The notes below the pieces were generated by a model. It worked only from the letters and a program-made list of their open reading frames with translations, did no database searches and was not told the origin of the DNA. Below are positions 29,813-38,403 of a DNA stretch of 64,000 bases, in pieces. The stretch comes from Deltaproteobacteria bacterium (lineage in GTDB: Bacteria; Myxococcota_A; Polyangia; DRWM01; JAAZOP01), in NCBI GenBank assembly GCA_016218765.1, contig JACRCZ010000151.1, positions 1-64,000 on the forward strand, read 5' to 3'. How positions within the stretch are numbered: the stretch's first letter is position 1; each line of letters opens with the position of its first letter. The position numbers were made by a program, and so were the translations under genes.

Positions 29813-32491
29813 CTACGCCCGCTCCACCCGCGCCGCGCAGACCTTGTACTCGGGAATCTTCGCGATCGGATCGTAGGCCGGGTTGGTGAGGACGTTGGCC
29901 GCGGCCTCCACGAAGTGGAAGGGCATGAAGAGCGTGCCGCGGTCCACGCGGTCGTTGAGACGCACGCGCGCCCGGACCGCACCGCGACGCGTCACGACCC
30001 GCACGAACCCGCCCTTGGCCACCCGCAGCGCCGTCGCGTCCTTCCCGTTCAGCTCGACGAACCCCTCGGGCTCCAGCCCGTGCAACGCCTTCGAGCGTCG
30101 CGTCATCGTGCCCGTGTGGTAGTGCTCGAGCATCCGGCCCGTCGTGAGCACGAACGGGAATTCCTTGTCCGGCTCCTCGGCCGCCGGCTTGTACTCGATC
30201 GGCGCGAACTGGCCGAGGCCCCGTGTGAACTTCTGCGCGTGCAGGATCGGCGTCCCGGGATGGTCCTCCGCCGGACACGGCCAGCAGACGGCCGCCGAGC
30301 CCTCCAGCCGCGACCACGCGATGCCCGCCATCGAGGGCGTCAGGCCGCGCATCTCGTCCCACACCGCCTGCGTGGACTCGAAGCGCATCGGCCGGCCGAG
30401 CCGCTCGGACACGTCGCACAGGATCCGCCAGTCGCGGCGCGGTCCCCCGGCGCCTTGCCAGTCGGCGCCGGGCGGCGCGACGAACGGCTGGGTGAGCTGC
30501 ACGCGACGCTCCGTGTTCGTGTACGTCCCGTCGCGCTCGGGGAACGCCAGCGCCGGCAGCACGACGTGCGCGAGCTTCGCCGTCTCCGTGAGGAAGATGT
30601 CCTGCACGACCAGGAACTCGAGCTTGCGCAGCGCCGCCTCGACGTGCGTCACGTCGGGGTCCGAGAGCATCGGGTTCTCGCCCATGATGTAGAGGGCCTT
30701 GATCCGCCCCTCCAGCGCCGCGGGGAAGACCTCCGACACGGTGAGCCCCGGCTTGGGCGGGAGCTTCGCGCCCCAGGCCGCCTCGAACTTCGCCCGGATC
30801 TTCTCGTCCGCGACCTGCTGGTAGCCGGGAAGGACGTTGGGCAGCGCGCCCATGTCGCACGAGCCCTGGACGTTGTTCTGGCCGCGCAACGGGTTGACGC
30901 CCGTGCCCGGCCGGCCGATGTGGCCGGTCAGCATGGCAAGGTTGGCCAGCGAGCGCACGTTGTCCACGCCCGTCGTGTGCTGCGTGATGCCCATCGAGTA
31001 CACGATCGAGGCCGCGTTCGCTCCGCCGTACAGGCGTGCCGCCGCCACGATGTCGTCGGCCGGAACGCCCGTGATCTTCGCCGCCCGGTCCGGCGGGTAG
31101 CGCCTCGCGACCTCCGCGAAGGCCTCGAAGCCCTCCGTCCGCTCGGCGATGAACGCCGGCTTGTGCAGCTTCTCCTCCAGGATCACGTTCGCCAGGCCGT
31201 TGATCCACGCGACGTCCGTGCCCGGCCGCTGCCGGCACCACAGCGTCGCCTGCCGCGTGAGCGGGATCTTCCGCGGATCGAACACGATGAGCTTCGTGCC
31301 GCGCGCGACCGCCTCGCGGATCTTGAACCCGAACACCGGATGGTTCTCCGTCGTGTTCGTGCCGGTGATGAGGATCGTGTCGGCGAGCAGCAGGTCGTCG
31401 GCCGGGTTGGTCATCGCGCCGGAGCCGAACGAGAGCGCGAGGCCGGCGACCGTCGAGGCGTGGCAGAGGCGCGCGCAGTGGTCGACGTTGTTGGTGCCCA
31501 TCGTCGCGCGCACGAACTGCTGGAAGACGTAGTTGTCCTCGTTGGGCACTTTCGCCGACGACAGCCCGGCGAAGACCTCGCCGCGCCGCTTGTCGAGGCC
31601 CGCGGCGACGGCGCCGAGCGCCTCGTCCCACGTCGCCTCGCGCAGCCGGTCGTTCTCGCGCACCAGGGGCCGCGTCAGCCGGTCGTTGTGGCCGACGAAC
31701 TCGAACGACCCGTAGCGTCCCTTGACGCACAGCCGGCCGCGGTTGGCGGGGCCCGAGCGATCCCCGCGTGCGCCGACGATGCGGTTGCCCTTGACGCCGT
31801 ACTGGATGCGGCAGCCGACGCCGCAGTAGGGGCAGATGGACGAACCCTCCCGCGCCGGCACCTCGGACTGCCGCGGGGAGAGCGCCCCGGTCGGGCAGCG
31901 GACCACGCACTCGCCGCACGACTCGCAGATCGACGCGCGCAGGCCGCCGCCCCCGAACGGCTCGATCCGCGTCTTGAAGCCGCGGCCGTAGAGGTCGATC
32001 GCGCCGCAGCCGTTGATCTCCGCGCACGCCCGCACGCACTTCCCGCAGAAGACGCACTTGGCGTAGTCGATGGCGAAGCACGGGTTGGAGTCGTCCGGCG
32101 CCGTCTCGCGGTGCAGCGGCCGCAGCAGCCGCTCGCGGATGCCCAGGTACTCCGCCGCCTCGTGCAGTCCGCACTCGCTGCTCTTGGCGCAGACGACGCA
32201 GTCGCCGGGATGGTCCGAGAGCAGGAGCTGCAGGGTCATGGTGCGCACGGCACGCAGCTCGTCGTCGTCCGTGACGATCTTCATGCCGTCGGCCACCCGG
32301 GTCGTGCACGAGGTCGGCAGGCCGCGGAGGCCCTCGATCTTCACGATGCACAGCCGGCACGCGCCGTAGGGCTCGAGGTCCTCGTCCGCGCACAGCGTCG
32401 GGATGTAGACGCCCGCCTCGCGGCAGGCCTCCAGCACCGTCCCCGCCTTCTCCACCGTCACGGGGCGGCCATCGATCGTGAGCTTCTTCAT
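29813..32491 (-). CDS. fdhA: Formate dehydrogenase alpha subunit, NAD-dependent type, Cys at Mo
   Basis: 892 aa, cytoplasmic. N-terminal [2Fe-2S] domain (CADEDLEPYGACRLC), a His-Cys3 cluster (HPGDCVVCAKSSECGLHE), and two ferredoxin clusters (CVFCGKCVRACAEINGC and CESCGECVVRCPTGAL). The molybdopterin part follows, with its own cluster CPYCGVGCRI...LCVKG and the active site VDHCARLCHASTVAGL. The Mo ligand is Cys (LCH), not selenocysteine. The C-terminal cofactor domain contains TTGRMLEHYHTGTMTRRS. The length and domain order match soluble NAD(P)-linked formate dehydrogenases. The start overlaps the flavin-subunit stop (ATGA), and the operon runs NuoE, NuoF-GltD, FdhA. It converges on the DUF362 gene. 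Confidence 0.9.
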   Translation of the reverse strand: MKKLTIDGRPVTVEKAGTVLEACREAGVYIPTLCADEDLEPYGACRLCIVKIEGLRGLPTSCTTRVADGMKIVTDDDELRAVRTMTLQLLLSDHPGDCVVCAKSSECGLHEAAEYLGIRERLLRPLHRETAPDDSNPCFAIDYAKCVFCGKCVRACAEINGCGAIDLYGRGFKTRIEPFGGGGLRASICESCGECVVRCPTGALSPRQSEVPAREGSSICPYCGVGCRIQYGVKGNRIVGARGDRSGPANRGRLCVKGRYGSFEFVGHNDRLTRPLVRENDRLREATWDEALGAVAAGLDKRRGEVFAGLSSAKVPNEDNYVFQQFVRATMGTNNVDHCARLCHASTVAGLALSFGSGAMTNPADDLLLADTILITGTNTTENHPVFGFKIREAVARGTKLIVFDPRKIPLTRQATLWCRQRPGTDVAWINGLANVILEEKLHKPAFIAERTEGFEAFAEVARRYPPDRAAKITGVPADDIVAAARLYGGANAASIVYSMGITQHTTGVDNVRSLANLAMLTGHIGRPGTGVNPLRGQNNVQGSCDMGALPNVLPGYQQVADEKIRAKFEAAWGAKLPPKPGLTVSEVFPAALEGRIKALYIMGENPMLSDPDVTHVEAALRKLEFLVVQDIFLTETAKLAHVVLPALAFPERDGTYTNTERRVQLTQPFVAPPGADWQGAGGPRRDWRILCDVSERLGRPMRFESTQAVWDEMRGLTPSMAGIAWSRLEGSAAVCWPCPAEDHPGTPILHAQKFTRGLGQFAPIEYKPAAEEPDKEFPFVLTTGRMLEHYHTGTMTRRSKALHGLEPEGFVELNGKDATALRVAKGGFVRVVTRRGAVRARVRLNDRVDRGTLFMPFHFVEAAANVLTNPAYDPIAKIPEYKVCAARVERA

Positions 32492-35400
32492 GGCGCCCTC
32501 CGTTCCTCACACGTGCAGCCCGTGGTCTTGGTCGTGCCCTTGGAGTCGCTGCACTCGCTCAGGGCGCCTGCGGCGGCCGGTCTCCCCCCCGGCTCCGGGC
32601 ACTCCTTCCCGTAGTCGCAGCGCAGACAGCGCCGCGCCTCCCGTTTCGCCGCAGCGGCGCCGAGCGTGCGCTCGACCTCGAAGAATCCCTGCGCGCGTTT
32701 CCCGGGATCGGCCTTCGGCGCCGGGCCGCGCTTGTCCTTGGCCGGAGGCGCTTCGGGATCGAACTTCGTGTCGAGAGCTCGCTTCGCACGCCACGGGAAA
32801 TTCACGACCGAGGCCGGGTTGAGGTAGCGCTCCATCGCTTCCGCCGCGCGGCGCCCCTGGCCGATGGCCTCGACGACGGTGGCCGGGCCGAGCACCGCGT
32901 CGCCGCCGGCGAAGATACCGTCCAGATCCGTCGACAGCGACCAGCGGTCCGCGACCACCGTGCCGTTCTTCCGCGCCGCAGGCCCCTCGGCGGGAAGCGT
33001 CGGGCGCTGGCCGACGGCGCGGAACAGGTGCCGGCAAGGCAGCTCGAAGAACTCACCCTCCGCCGGGACCGGCCGCCTCCGGCCGCTGGAGTCGAAGGGC
33101 CCGAGCTTCATGCGCTGCAGGCGCAGCGCGCGCGCGTGGCGCTTGCCGTCCTGTCCGTCGGTCAACACCTCCATCGGCGCCGCGAGGAACTCGAAGCGCA
33201 CGCCCTCTTCCTCGGCCTCGGCGATCTCCTCCGGCTGCGCCGGCATCTCGGCCTTCGTGCGCCGGTAGGCCACGGTGACGCTCGAAGCCCCGAGCCGCAG
33301 GGCGGTCCGGGCCGCGTCGATGGCCGTGTTGCCGCCGCCGATGACGACGGCGTCCCCGGACAGGCGGGCGATCTTCTCTTCCGCCGCCCGTCGCAGGAAA
33401 TCGATGCCCGAGCGTACGCCGGCGGAATCCTCGCTCGGAATGCGCAGGGCGAGATCGTCCCAGGCGCCCAGCGACAGGAACACGGCGTCGTGCTTCTTGC
33501 GGAGGCCGGCGACCGTGTGCGTTCCGCCGAGCTTCCATCCCGTGCGGATCGTGACGCCCAGCCGCTCGATGCGCCGGACGTCGCGCGCCAGCTCCTTGCG
33601 GACGAGGCGGTAGGAGGGGATGCCCCAGCGCATCATGCCGCCGGGCTCCTTGGTGGCTTCGTAGACGGTGACCTCGTGTCCCAGGCGGCGCAGGAAGAAG
33701 GCGGCGGTGAGGCCGGCCGGGCCGGCGCCGACGATCCCGACGCTCTTGCGCTCGGCCGCCGGACGGTCGAGGGGGACGAGCCTCGGCTCGAGGCCCTGGT
33801 CGGCCATGAAGCGCTTGACGGCGCGGATCGACACCGGCTGGCCGTCCAGCGTCGTGCGGCGACACCGGGTCTCGCAGAACGCAGGGCAGACGCGCCCGCA
33901 AACGGACGGGAACGGGTTGCGGTCGAGGTGTACCGCCAGCGCCTCGGCCGTCCGTCCCTCCGCGACGAGCGAGACGTAGGCCGGGACGTCGACCTCGGCG
34001 GGGCAGCGGTTGACGCAGGGCGCCAGCGTGAGGTCGGCGCAGACGCCGGCCGAGCAGCGCCGATCGCGGACGTGCTCGAGATACTCGTCCTCGAAGTAGT
34101 GCAGCGTGGTGAGCACCGGGTTCGGGGCCGTCTGCCCCAGCCCGCATAGCGAGCCCTTGCGCACGGCGTTGCCGAGGTCCCGGAGCAGGGCGATGTCCTG
34201 TTCGGAGCCGCGACCGGCGCAAAGCTCCTCCAGCGTCAGGCGGAGCTGGCGCGTGCCCAGTCGGCAGGGCACGCACTTGCCGCACGACTCGCTCTCGGTG
34301 AACTGCAGGAAGTACCGGGCGACGTCGACCGCGCAGGTTTCCTCGTCCATCACCACCAGGCCGCCGGAGCCCATGATCGAGCCGGCCTCGGCGAGGCGCT
34401 CGTAGTCCACCGGCAGGTCCATCCGTTCGGCCGGGATGCAGCCGCCGGAGGGGCCGCCGGTCTGCACGGCCTTGAGCTTGCGCCCGTGGAGGACGCCGCC
34501 GCCGATGTCGTACACGATTTCGCGCAACGTCATGCCCATCGGCACTTCGATCAGGCCGTTGTTGCGCACCTTGCCGACGAGGCTGAAGACCTTGGTCCCC
34601 TTGCTGCGCTCCGTGCCGATGGAGGCGTACCAATCGCCGCCGCGAACAAGGATCTCGGGCACGTTGACCCAGGTTTCCACGTTGTTGATGTTGGTCGGCC
34701 GGCCGAACAGGCCGCTCTGCGCGGGGAAAGGCGGTCGGGAGCGGGGCATGCCGCGCTTGCCCTCGATCGAGGCCATCAGCGCCGTTTCCTCGCCGCAGAC
34801 GAACGCACCCGCGCCCTGCTTGACGTGCAGATCGAAGGAGAAGTCGGTGCCGAGGATGCCGGAGCCCAGGAGCCCGGCTTCGCGCGCCGCCTCGACGGCG
34901 AGGGTCATGTGGCGCACGGCCAGAGGGTACTCGGCGCGGACGTAGATGTACCCCTCCATGGGGCCGCGCCCGCGACCGATGGCCAGGGCGCCGAGGATCA
35001 TGCCCTCCAGCACCCCGTGCGGATTGGCTTCCATGATCGAGCGGTCCATGAATGCGCCGGGATCGCCTTCGTCCCCGTTGCAGATCACGTACCGCACGCC
35101 GTGGCCCGGCGCCTCGCGGCAGAATTTCCACTTCGGCCCGGTCGGGAACCCGGCGCCGCCGCGGCCGCGGAGCCCGGAGCGCGTGATCTCGTCCAGGATC
35201 CGCTCGGGCTCCATCGCGATCGCCTTGGCCAGTCCGGCGTAGCCGCCCGCCGCGAGGTAGTCCTCGATCGACGTCGGATCGATCCGCCCGTTGTGCCGGA
35301 GGGCGATGCGCTGCTGGCGGGCGTAGAACGGGATCTCCGCGTGGTGCGCGATCCTCCGGCCGCTTTCCGGGTCGTCGTACTGCAGCCGCTGGGCCGGCGG

Positions 35401-35727
35401 CTCGCCGGCCAGGACCGCCCGGACGATCTCCTCGGCATCACGCCGGGCGTCCTGCTTGCCCACGCCCTGGCAGAAGAGGCCCTCCGGTTCGGTGATGACG
35501 ACCGGGCCGCGCTGGCAGAAGCCGTGGCATCCCGAAACCATGAGGTCGATGTCCGCCCCCGCCCTCCGCCGGCGGATGGCCTGGCGCATGGCGGCGATCA
35601 CGGCCTCGGCGCCGCTGGCGCGGCATCCGGTGCCGCCGCAGACGACGATGCGATGCGGCGCGGTTCGCCGCGCGCGCAGCCGACTCTGCACCTCGAGAAG
35701 CTGGGCCGGTGTCTGCAGATGGTCCAT
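32488..35727 (-). CDS. NuoF-GltD fusion: flavin subunit of formate dehydrogenase
   Basis: 1079 aa joining two electron-entry modules. Residues about 20-110 are a thioredoxin-like ferredoxin domain (CGGTGCRASGA, SGCHGFCQRGP). About 130-545 is the NuoF/FdsB part, with the FMN/NADH loops GLRGRGGAGFPTGPKW and ICNGDEGDPGAFMDR, and the 4Fe-4S motif ESCGKCVPCRLGTRQ. About 570-1040 is a GltD-like FAD/NAD(P) oxidoreductase: CVNRCPAEVDVPAYVSL, VGIVGAGPAGLTAAFFLRR, VVIGGGNTAIDAARTA. A C-terminal CLRCDYGKEC pair follows. Two separate nucleotide sites raise the possibility of using both NAD and NADP, or of flavin-based bifurcation; this is inference. It starts 9 bp after the NuoE-like gene. Confidence 0.88.
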   Translation of the reverse strand: MDHLQTPAQLLEVQSRLRARRTAPHRIVVCGGTGCRASGAEAVIAAMRQAIRRRRAGADIDLMVSGCHGFCQRGPVVITEPEGLFCQGVGKQDARRDAEEIVRAVLAGEPPAQRLQYDDPESGRRIAHHAEIPFYARQQRIALRHNGRIDPTSIEDYLAAGGYAGLAKAIAMEPERILDEITRSGLRGRGGAGFPTGPKWKFCREAPGHGVRYVICNGDEGDPGAFMDRSIMEANPHGVLEGMILGALAIGRGRGPMEGYIYVRAEYPLAVRHMTLAVEAAREAGLLGSGILGTDFSFDLHVKQGAGAFVCGEETALMASIEGKRGMPRSRPPFPAQSGLFGRPTNINNVETWVNVPEILVRGGDWYASIGTERSKGTKVFSLVGKVRNNGLIEVPMGMTLREIVYDIGGGVLHGRKLKAVQTGGPSGGCIPAERMDLPVDYERLAEAGSIMGSGGLVVMDEETCAVDVARYFLQFTESESCGKCVPCRLGTRQLRLTLEELCAGRGSEQDIALLRDLGNAVRKGSLCGLGQTAPNPVLTTLHYFEDEYLEHVRDRRCSAGVCADLTLAPCVNRCPAEVDVPAYVSLVAEGRTAEALAVHLDRNPFPSVCGRVCPAFCETRCRRTTLDGQPVSIRAVKRFMADQGLEPRLVPLDRPAAERKSVGIVGAGPAGLTAAFFLRRLGHEVTVYEATKEPGGMMRWGIPSYRLVRKELARDVRRIERLGVTIRTGWKLGGTHTVAGLRKKHDAVFLSLGAWDDLALRIPSEDSAGVRSGIDFLRRAAEEKIARLSGDAVVIGGGNTAIDAARTALRLGASSVTVAYRRTKAEMPAQPEEIAEAEEEGVRFEFLAAPMEVLTDGQDGKRHARALRLQRMKLGPFDSSGRRRPVPAEGEFFELPCRHLFRAVGQRPTLPAEGPAARKNGTVVADRWSLSTDLDGIFAGGDAVLGPATVVEAIGQGRRAAEAMERYLNPASVVNFPWRAKRALDTKFDPEAPPAKDKRGPAPKADPGKRAQGFFEVERTLGAAAAKREARRCLRCDYGKECPEPGGRPAAAGALSECSDSKGTTKTTGCTCEERRAP

Positions 35728-35736
35728 GGCGACTTC

Positions 35737-36297
35737 CTACTTCCGGCCGCGCGCCGCAGCGCCGCCGCGCGCGGGTTTGCGCGCTCCTCGCGCACCGCCT
35801 TCCCTGCTCGCGGAAGCGATCAGGGACTTCGCCTTCTGCGCCGAGAGCTGCCCGTGCACGCGACCGTCGATGGAGATGACGGGCGCCAGGGCGCACGATC
35901 CGAAGCAGGCCACCGTCTCCAGCGTGAACATGCCGTCCGCCGAGGTCTCCTGCGGCCGAACCCGCAGCGTGCCCTGCAAGTCGTCGAGGAGCTTGCCGCT
36001 GCCGCGCACGTGGCAGGCGGTGCCGCGGCAGACCGTCACATTGTGCCGGCCCGGCGCCTTGAAGCGGAACTGCGCGTAGAACGTCGCGATGCCCTGGACG
36101 ATCGCCGAAGGCAGGCGCAGCGCGCGCGCGATGCCGTCCATCGCCTCGCGCGGAACGTAGCCGAATTCCTCCTGCGCCGCCTGCAGCAGCGGGATCACCG
36201 CCTCGCGGCCCCGCCCCGCGCCCCCGCCGGACCGGAACACGGACGTGTCGAGCCACGCTCGTACGCGCTCCACAGTCGCCTCCCGACTCGTTGGCAT
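35737..36297 (-). CDS. NuoE-like [2Fe-2S] subunit
   Basis: 186 aa, the 24-kDa-type subunit that partners NuoF-like proteins. The helical N-terminal part (AVIPLLQAAQEEFGYVPREAM; IVQGIATFYAQFRF) leads to a thioredoxin-like [2Fe-2S] domain with four cysteines, CRGTACHV and CFGSCALAPV. A basic Arg/Gly/Ala-rich tail of about 20 residues is extra. First gene of the formate dehydrogenase operon; the ATG follows GGGGAGGCGGAGT. The 274-bp upstream gap is filled mostly by a 52-bp tandem repeat. Confidence 0.9.
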   Translation of the reverse strand: MPTSREATVERVRAWLDTSVFRSGGGAGRGREAVIPLLQAAQEEFGYVPREAMDGIARALRLPSAIVQGIATFYAQFRFKAPGRHNVTVCRGTACHVRGSGKLLDDLQGTLRVRPQETSADGMFTLETVACFGSCALAPVISIDGRVHGQLSAQKAKSLIASASREGGARGARKPARGGAAARGRK

Positions 36298-36398
36298 ACT
36301 CCGCCTCCCCTGCGACCCGCCCCGCTGGACGAACCCCCTCCGACCGCAGTGCGCCGTTTGTACTCCTGCGTGGGACGGACGACAAGGGGAGGGAGGGT

Positions 36399-36550
36399 GG
36401 GAAGTCCTGGTACTTGGTGGGTCGTCCGGGACGAGTTTCGGGCGAGAGGGGGGAAGTTCTTGGTACTTGGTGGGTCGTCCGGGACGAGTTTCGGGCGAGG
36501 GTGGGAAGCTGTTGGAACTTGGTTGGTCGTCCGGGTTGAGTGGTTGGTCC
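36399..36550. repeat. 52-bp tandem repeat, three copies
   Basis: Units begin with GGGAAG at 36399, 36451 and 36503, an exact 52-bp period. The first two are almost identical (GGTACTTGGTGGGTCGTCCGGGACGAG followed by TTTCGGGCGAG); the third is diverged and cut short at GGTTGGTCC. The core GGTCGTCCGGG recurs at 5507-5544. It lies between the kinase stop and the start of the formate dehydrogenase operon. There are no spacers, so this is not a CRISPR array. Confidence 0.85.
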
Positions 36551-36571
36551 GGAGGCGCGGCGGCGAGCTGA

Positions 36572-38383
36572 TCAGCGCCCTCCGACCCCCGAGGGAGGCG
36601 GGGGCACGGACCCGCGGGGCGGCGGGGACCCGGCGGGAAGCACGACGTGGAACGCGCTGCCGCCGCCCGGCGCCTCGTCGACCCAGATCGCGCCGCCGTG
36701 GGCCAGCACCGCGGCCCGGCAGAACGCCAGGCCCAACCCCGTCGAATAGCGGCGACCCACCCGGCGCGATTCGACCACCGCGAACTTCTCGAAGATCCGC
36801 TCGCGCTCCTCCACCGGAATCCCCGGCCCCGTGTCGCGCACGACGAAGGACAACCCCTGGACGCCGCCGCCGGGACACAGCGCGAGCCGTCCCGGATCCG
36901 CGGGGCCCAGCTCGACCTGCACCCGCCCCCCCGGCGGCGTGAACTTGAGCGCGTTGGCCACCAGGTTCTCCAGCACCCGCGTCACCAGATCGACGTCGAG
37001 CTCGGCCGCCGGCAGGTTCTCCCCGATCGACGCGCCGAGCGCGATCTGCCGCGCGTCCGCCACGACCGACAGCCGCTCGACGACCGCCCGCACCGGATCG
37101 GCCGCGACACAGCGCTCCAGCCGCGGGCGAAGCTCCCCGGCCTCCAGCTTCTGCAGGTCGAGCAGCCCGCCGATGAGCAGCATCATCTCCTCGCAGCCGC
37201 TGCGCGCCTGCGTGAAGTAGCGCTCGATCGGCGAGGGCGGCATCGAAGGGCGTCCGTCAACCGCGGGAAGGGACTCGGGAGCGGGGACGTGGCGTCTCGT
37301 CCAGGCCGCCAGAAGCTCGACCGAAGAGCGCACGACGGTGAGCGGCGTGCGCAGGTCGTGGACCAGCATCCCCGTCAGATCCTCGCGCAGGCGCTCGATG
37401 CGGTCGCGGTTCCGCGCATTCTCGATCGCCTGCGACACGTGGTCGCCCAGGGCCTCCAGCAGCAGCCGGTCATGGTCGTCGAACTTGCCGATCTCGGTGC
37501 TCTCGGCGTCCAGGAAGCCGAACGGCCGGCCGCCGCTCAGGAGCGGCACGCACATCTCGCACTGGATGTGCGGCGCGGCGGGCGCGTAGTTGTCCCACTC
37601 GCGGACGTCGGGCACCAGCAGGCTCGTGCCCGTGCGCACCACCTCGCCCGTGATCCCGTGACCCAGCGGCAGCGCGTGGCCCGGGACGACCGCGAGCGGC
37701 ACGCGGGTGCTCACGGCACAGAGGGTCACCTCCTGGCGCGCGTCGTCGACCAGCCCGACCGCGACCATGTCGTAGCCGAGCTGCTCGCGGATGGCATCGA
37801 CGGCCCGCTGCAGCAGGTCGTCCAGGTGCACGCTGGACGTGAGGATGCGGCTGACGCGGTTGACCAGCGCGAGCTGGTTGGAGCGGTGCCGCTCCTCGCG
37901 GATGAGCCGCGCGTTCTGGATGGCCAGGGCGACCGGGGCCGCGACCGACTCCAGACGGGCGACCATTTCGGGAGGGAACCGCCCCGGCACGCGGCTCTCG
38001 ACGTCCAGCACCGCGATGACCTTCCCGCCCACCTTGAGCGGCACCGCCACCTCGGAGCGCACCCCCGGCAGCAGCTCGACGTAGTCCGGGCACGTGACGA
38101 CGTCGTCGACGACCTGCGGGGCCCCGGTGAGGGCGGCCGTGCCGACGATTCCGGTGGAGAGCGGCTGGTGCGGAGGGACGGGCAGCGTCGTGCCGTCGGT
38201 CATCGCCGCCCAGCCGCGGACCAGCTCGCGACGCCGCGAATCGATGAGGGCGATGCCCGCCATGCATGCCCCCGTCTCCGCCAGCAGCCGGCGCACGACC
38301 GCCTCGGCCACCGCATCGACGTCGCCGGAATGGCTGGCCAAGAGGCCGATCTCGAGGATGTCCTGCGCGAAGGGCTCGGTCAT
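36572..38383 (-). CDS. GAF-GAF sensor histidine kinase
   Basis: 603 aa, soluble. Two GAF domains (about 25-165 and 190-330) precede a HisKA domain with the phospho-accepting His in MLVHDLRTPLTVV. The ATPase domain has an N box (LVTRVLENLVANALKFTPPGG), G1 (VRDTGPGIPVEERERIFEKF) and G2 (STGLGLAFCRAAV). The second GAF carries HIQCEMCVPLLSGGRPFG, with two cysteines that could bind a ligand, but that is speculation. No response regulator is encoded in the window. It is transcribed 20 bp after the acetyl-CoA hydrolase/GNAT gene, so the two probably form an operon. Confidence 0.9.
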   Translation of the reverse strand: MTEPFAQDILEIGLLASHSGDVDAVAEAVVRRLLAETGACMAGIALIDSRRRELVRGWAAMTDGTTLPVPPHQPLSTGIVGTAALTGAPQVVDDVVTCPDYVELLPGVRSEVAVPLKVGGKVIAVLDVESRVPGRFPPEMVARLESVAAPVALAIQNARLIREERHRSNQLALVNRVSRILTSSVHLDDLLQRAVDAIREQLGYDMVAVGLVDDARQEVTLCAVSTRVPLAVVPGHALPLGHGITGEVVRTGTSLLVPDVREWDNYAPAAPHIQCEMCVPLLSGGRPFGFLDAESTEIGKFDDHDRLLLEALGDHVSQAIENARNRDRIERLREDLTGMLVHDLRTPLTVVRSSVELLAAWTRRHVPAPESLPAVDGRPSMPPSPIERYFTQARSGCEEMMLLIGGLLDLQKLEAGELRPRLERCVAADPVRAVVERLSVVADARQIALGASIGENLPAAELDVDLVTRVLENLVANALKFTPPGGRVQVELGPADPGRLALCPGGGVQGLSFVVRDTGPGIPVEERERIFEKFAVVESRRVGRRYSTGLGLAFCRAAVLAHGGAIWVDEAPGGGSAFHVVLPAGSPPPRGSVPPPPSGVGGR

Positions 38384-38403
38384 CGGACGGAGAATACCAG
38401 AGA

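Noticed and set aside
29813-32491. Selenocysteine formate dehydrogenase
   Set aside because: The Mo-ligand position is an ordinary Cys codon in CARLCHAST and there is no in-frame TGA.
36399-36550. Possible CRISPR array
   Set aside because: Three head-to-tail 52-bp units without unique spacers and no cas genes nearby.
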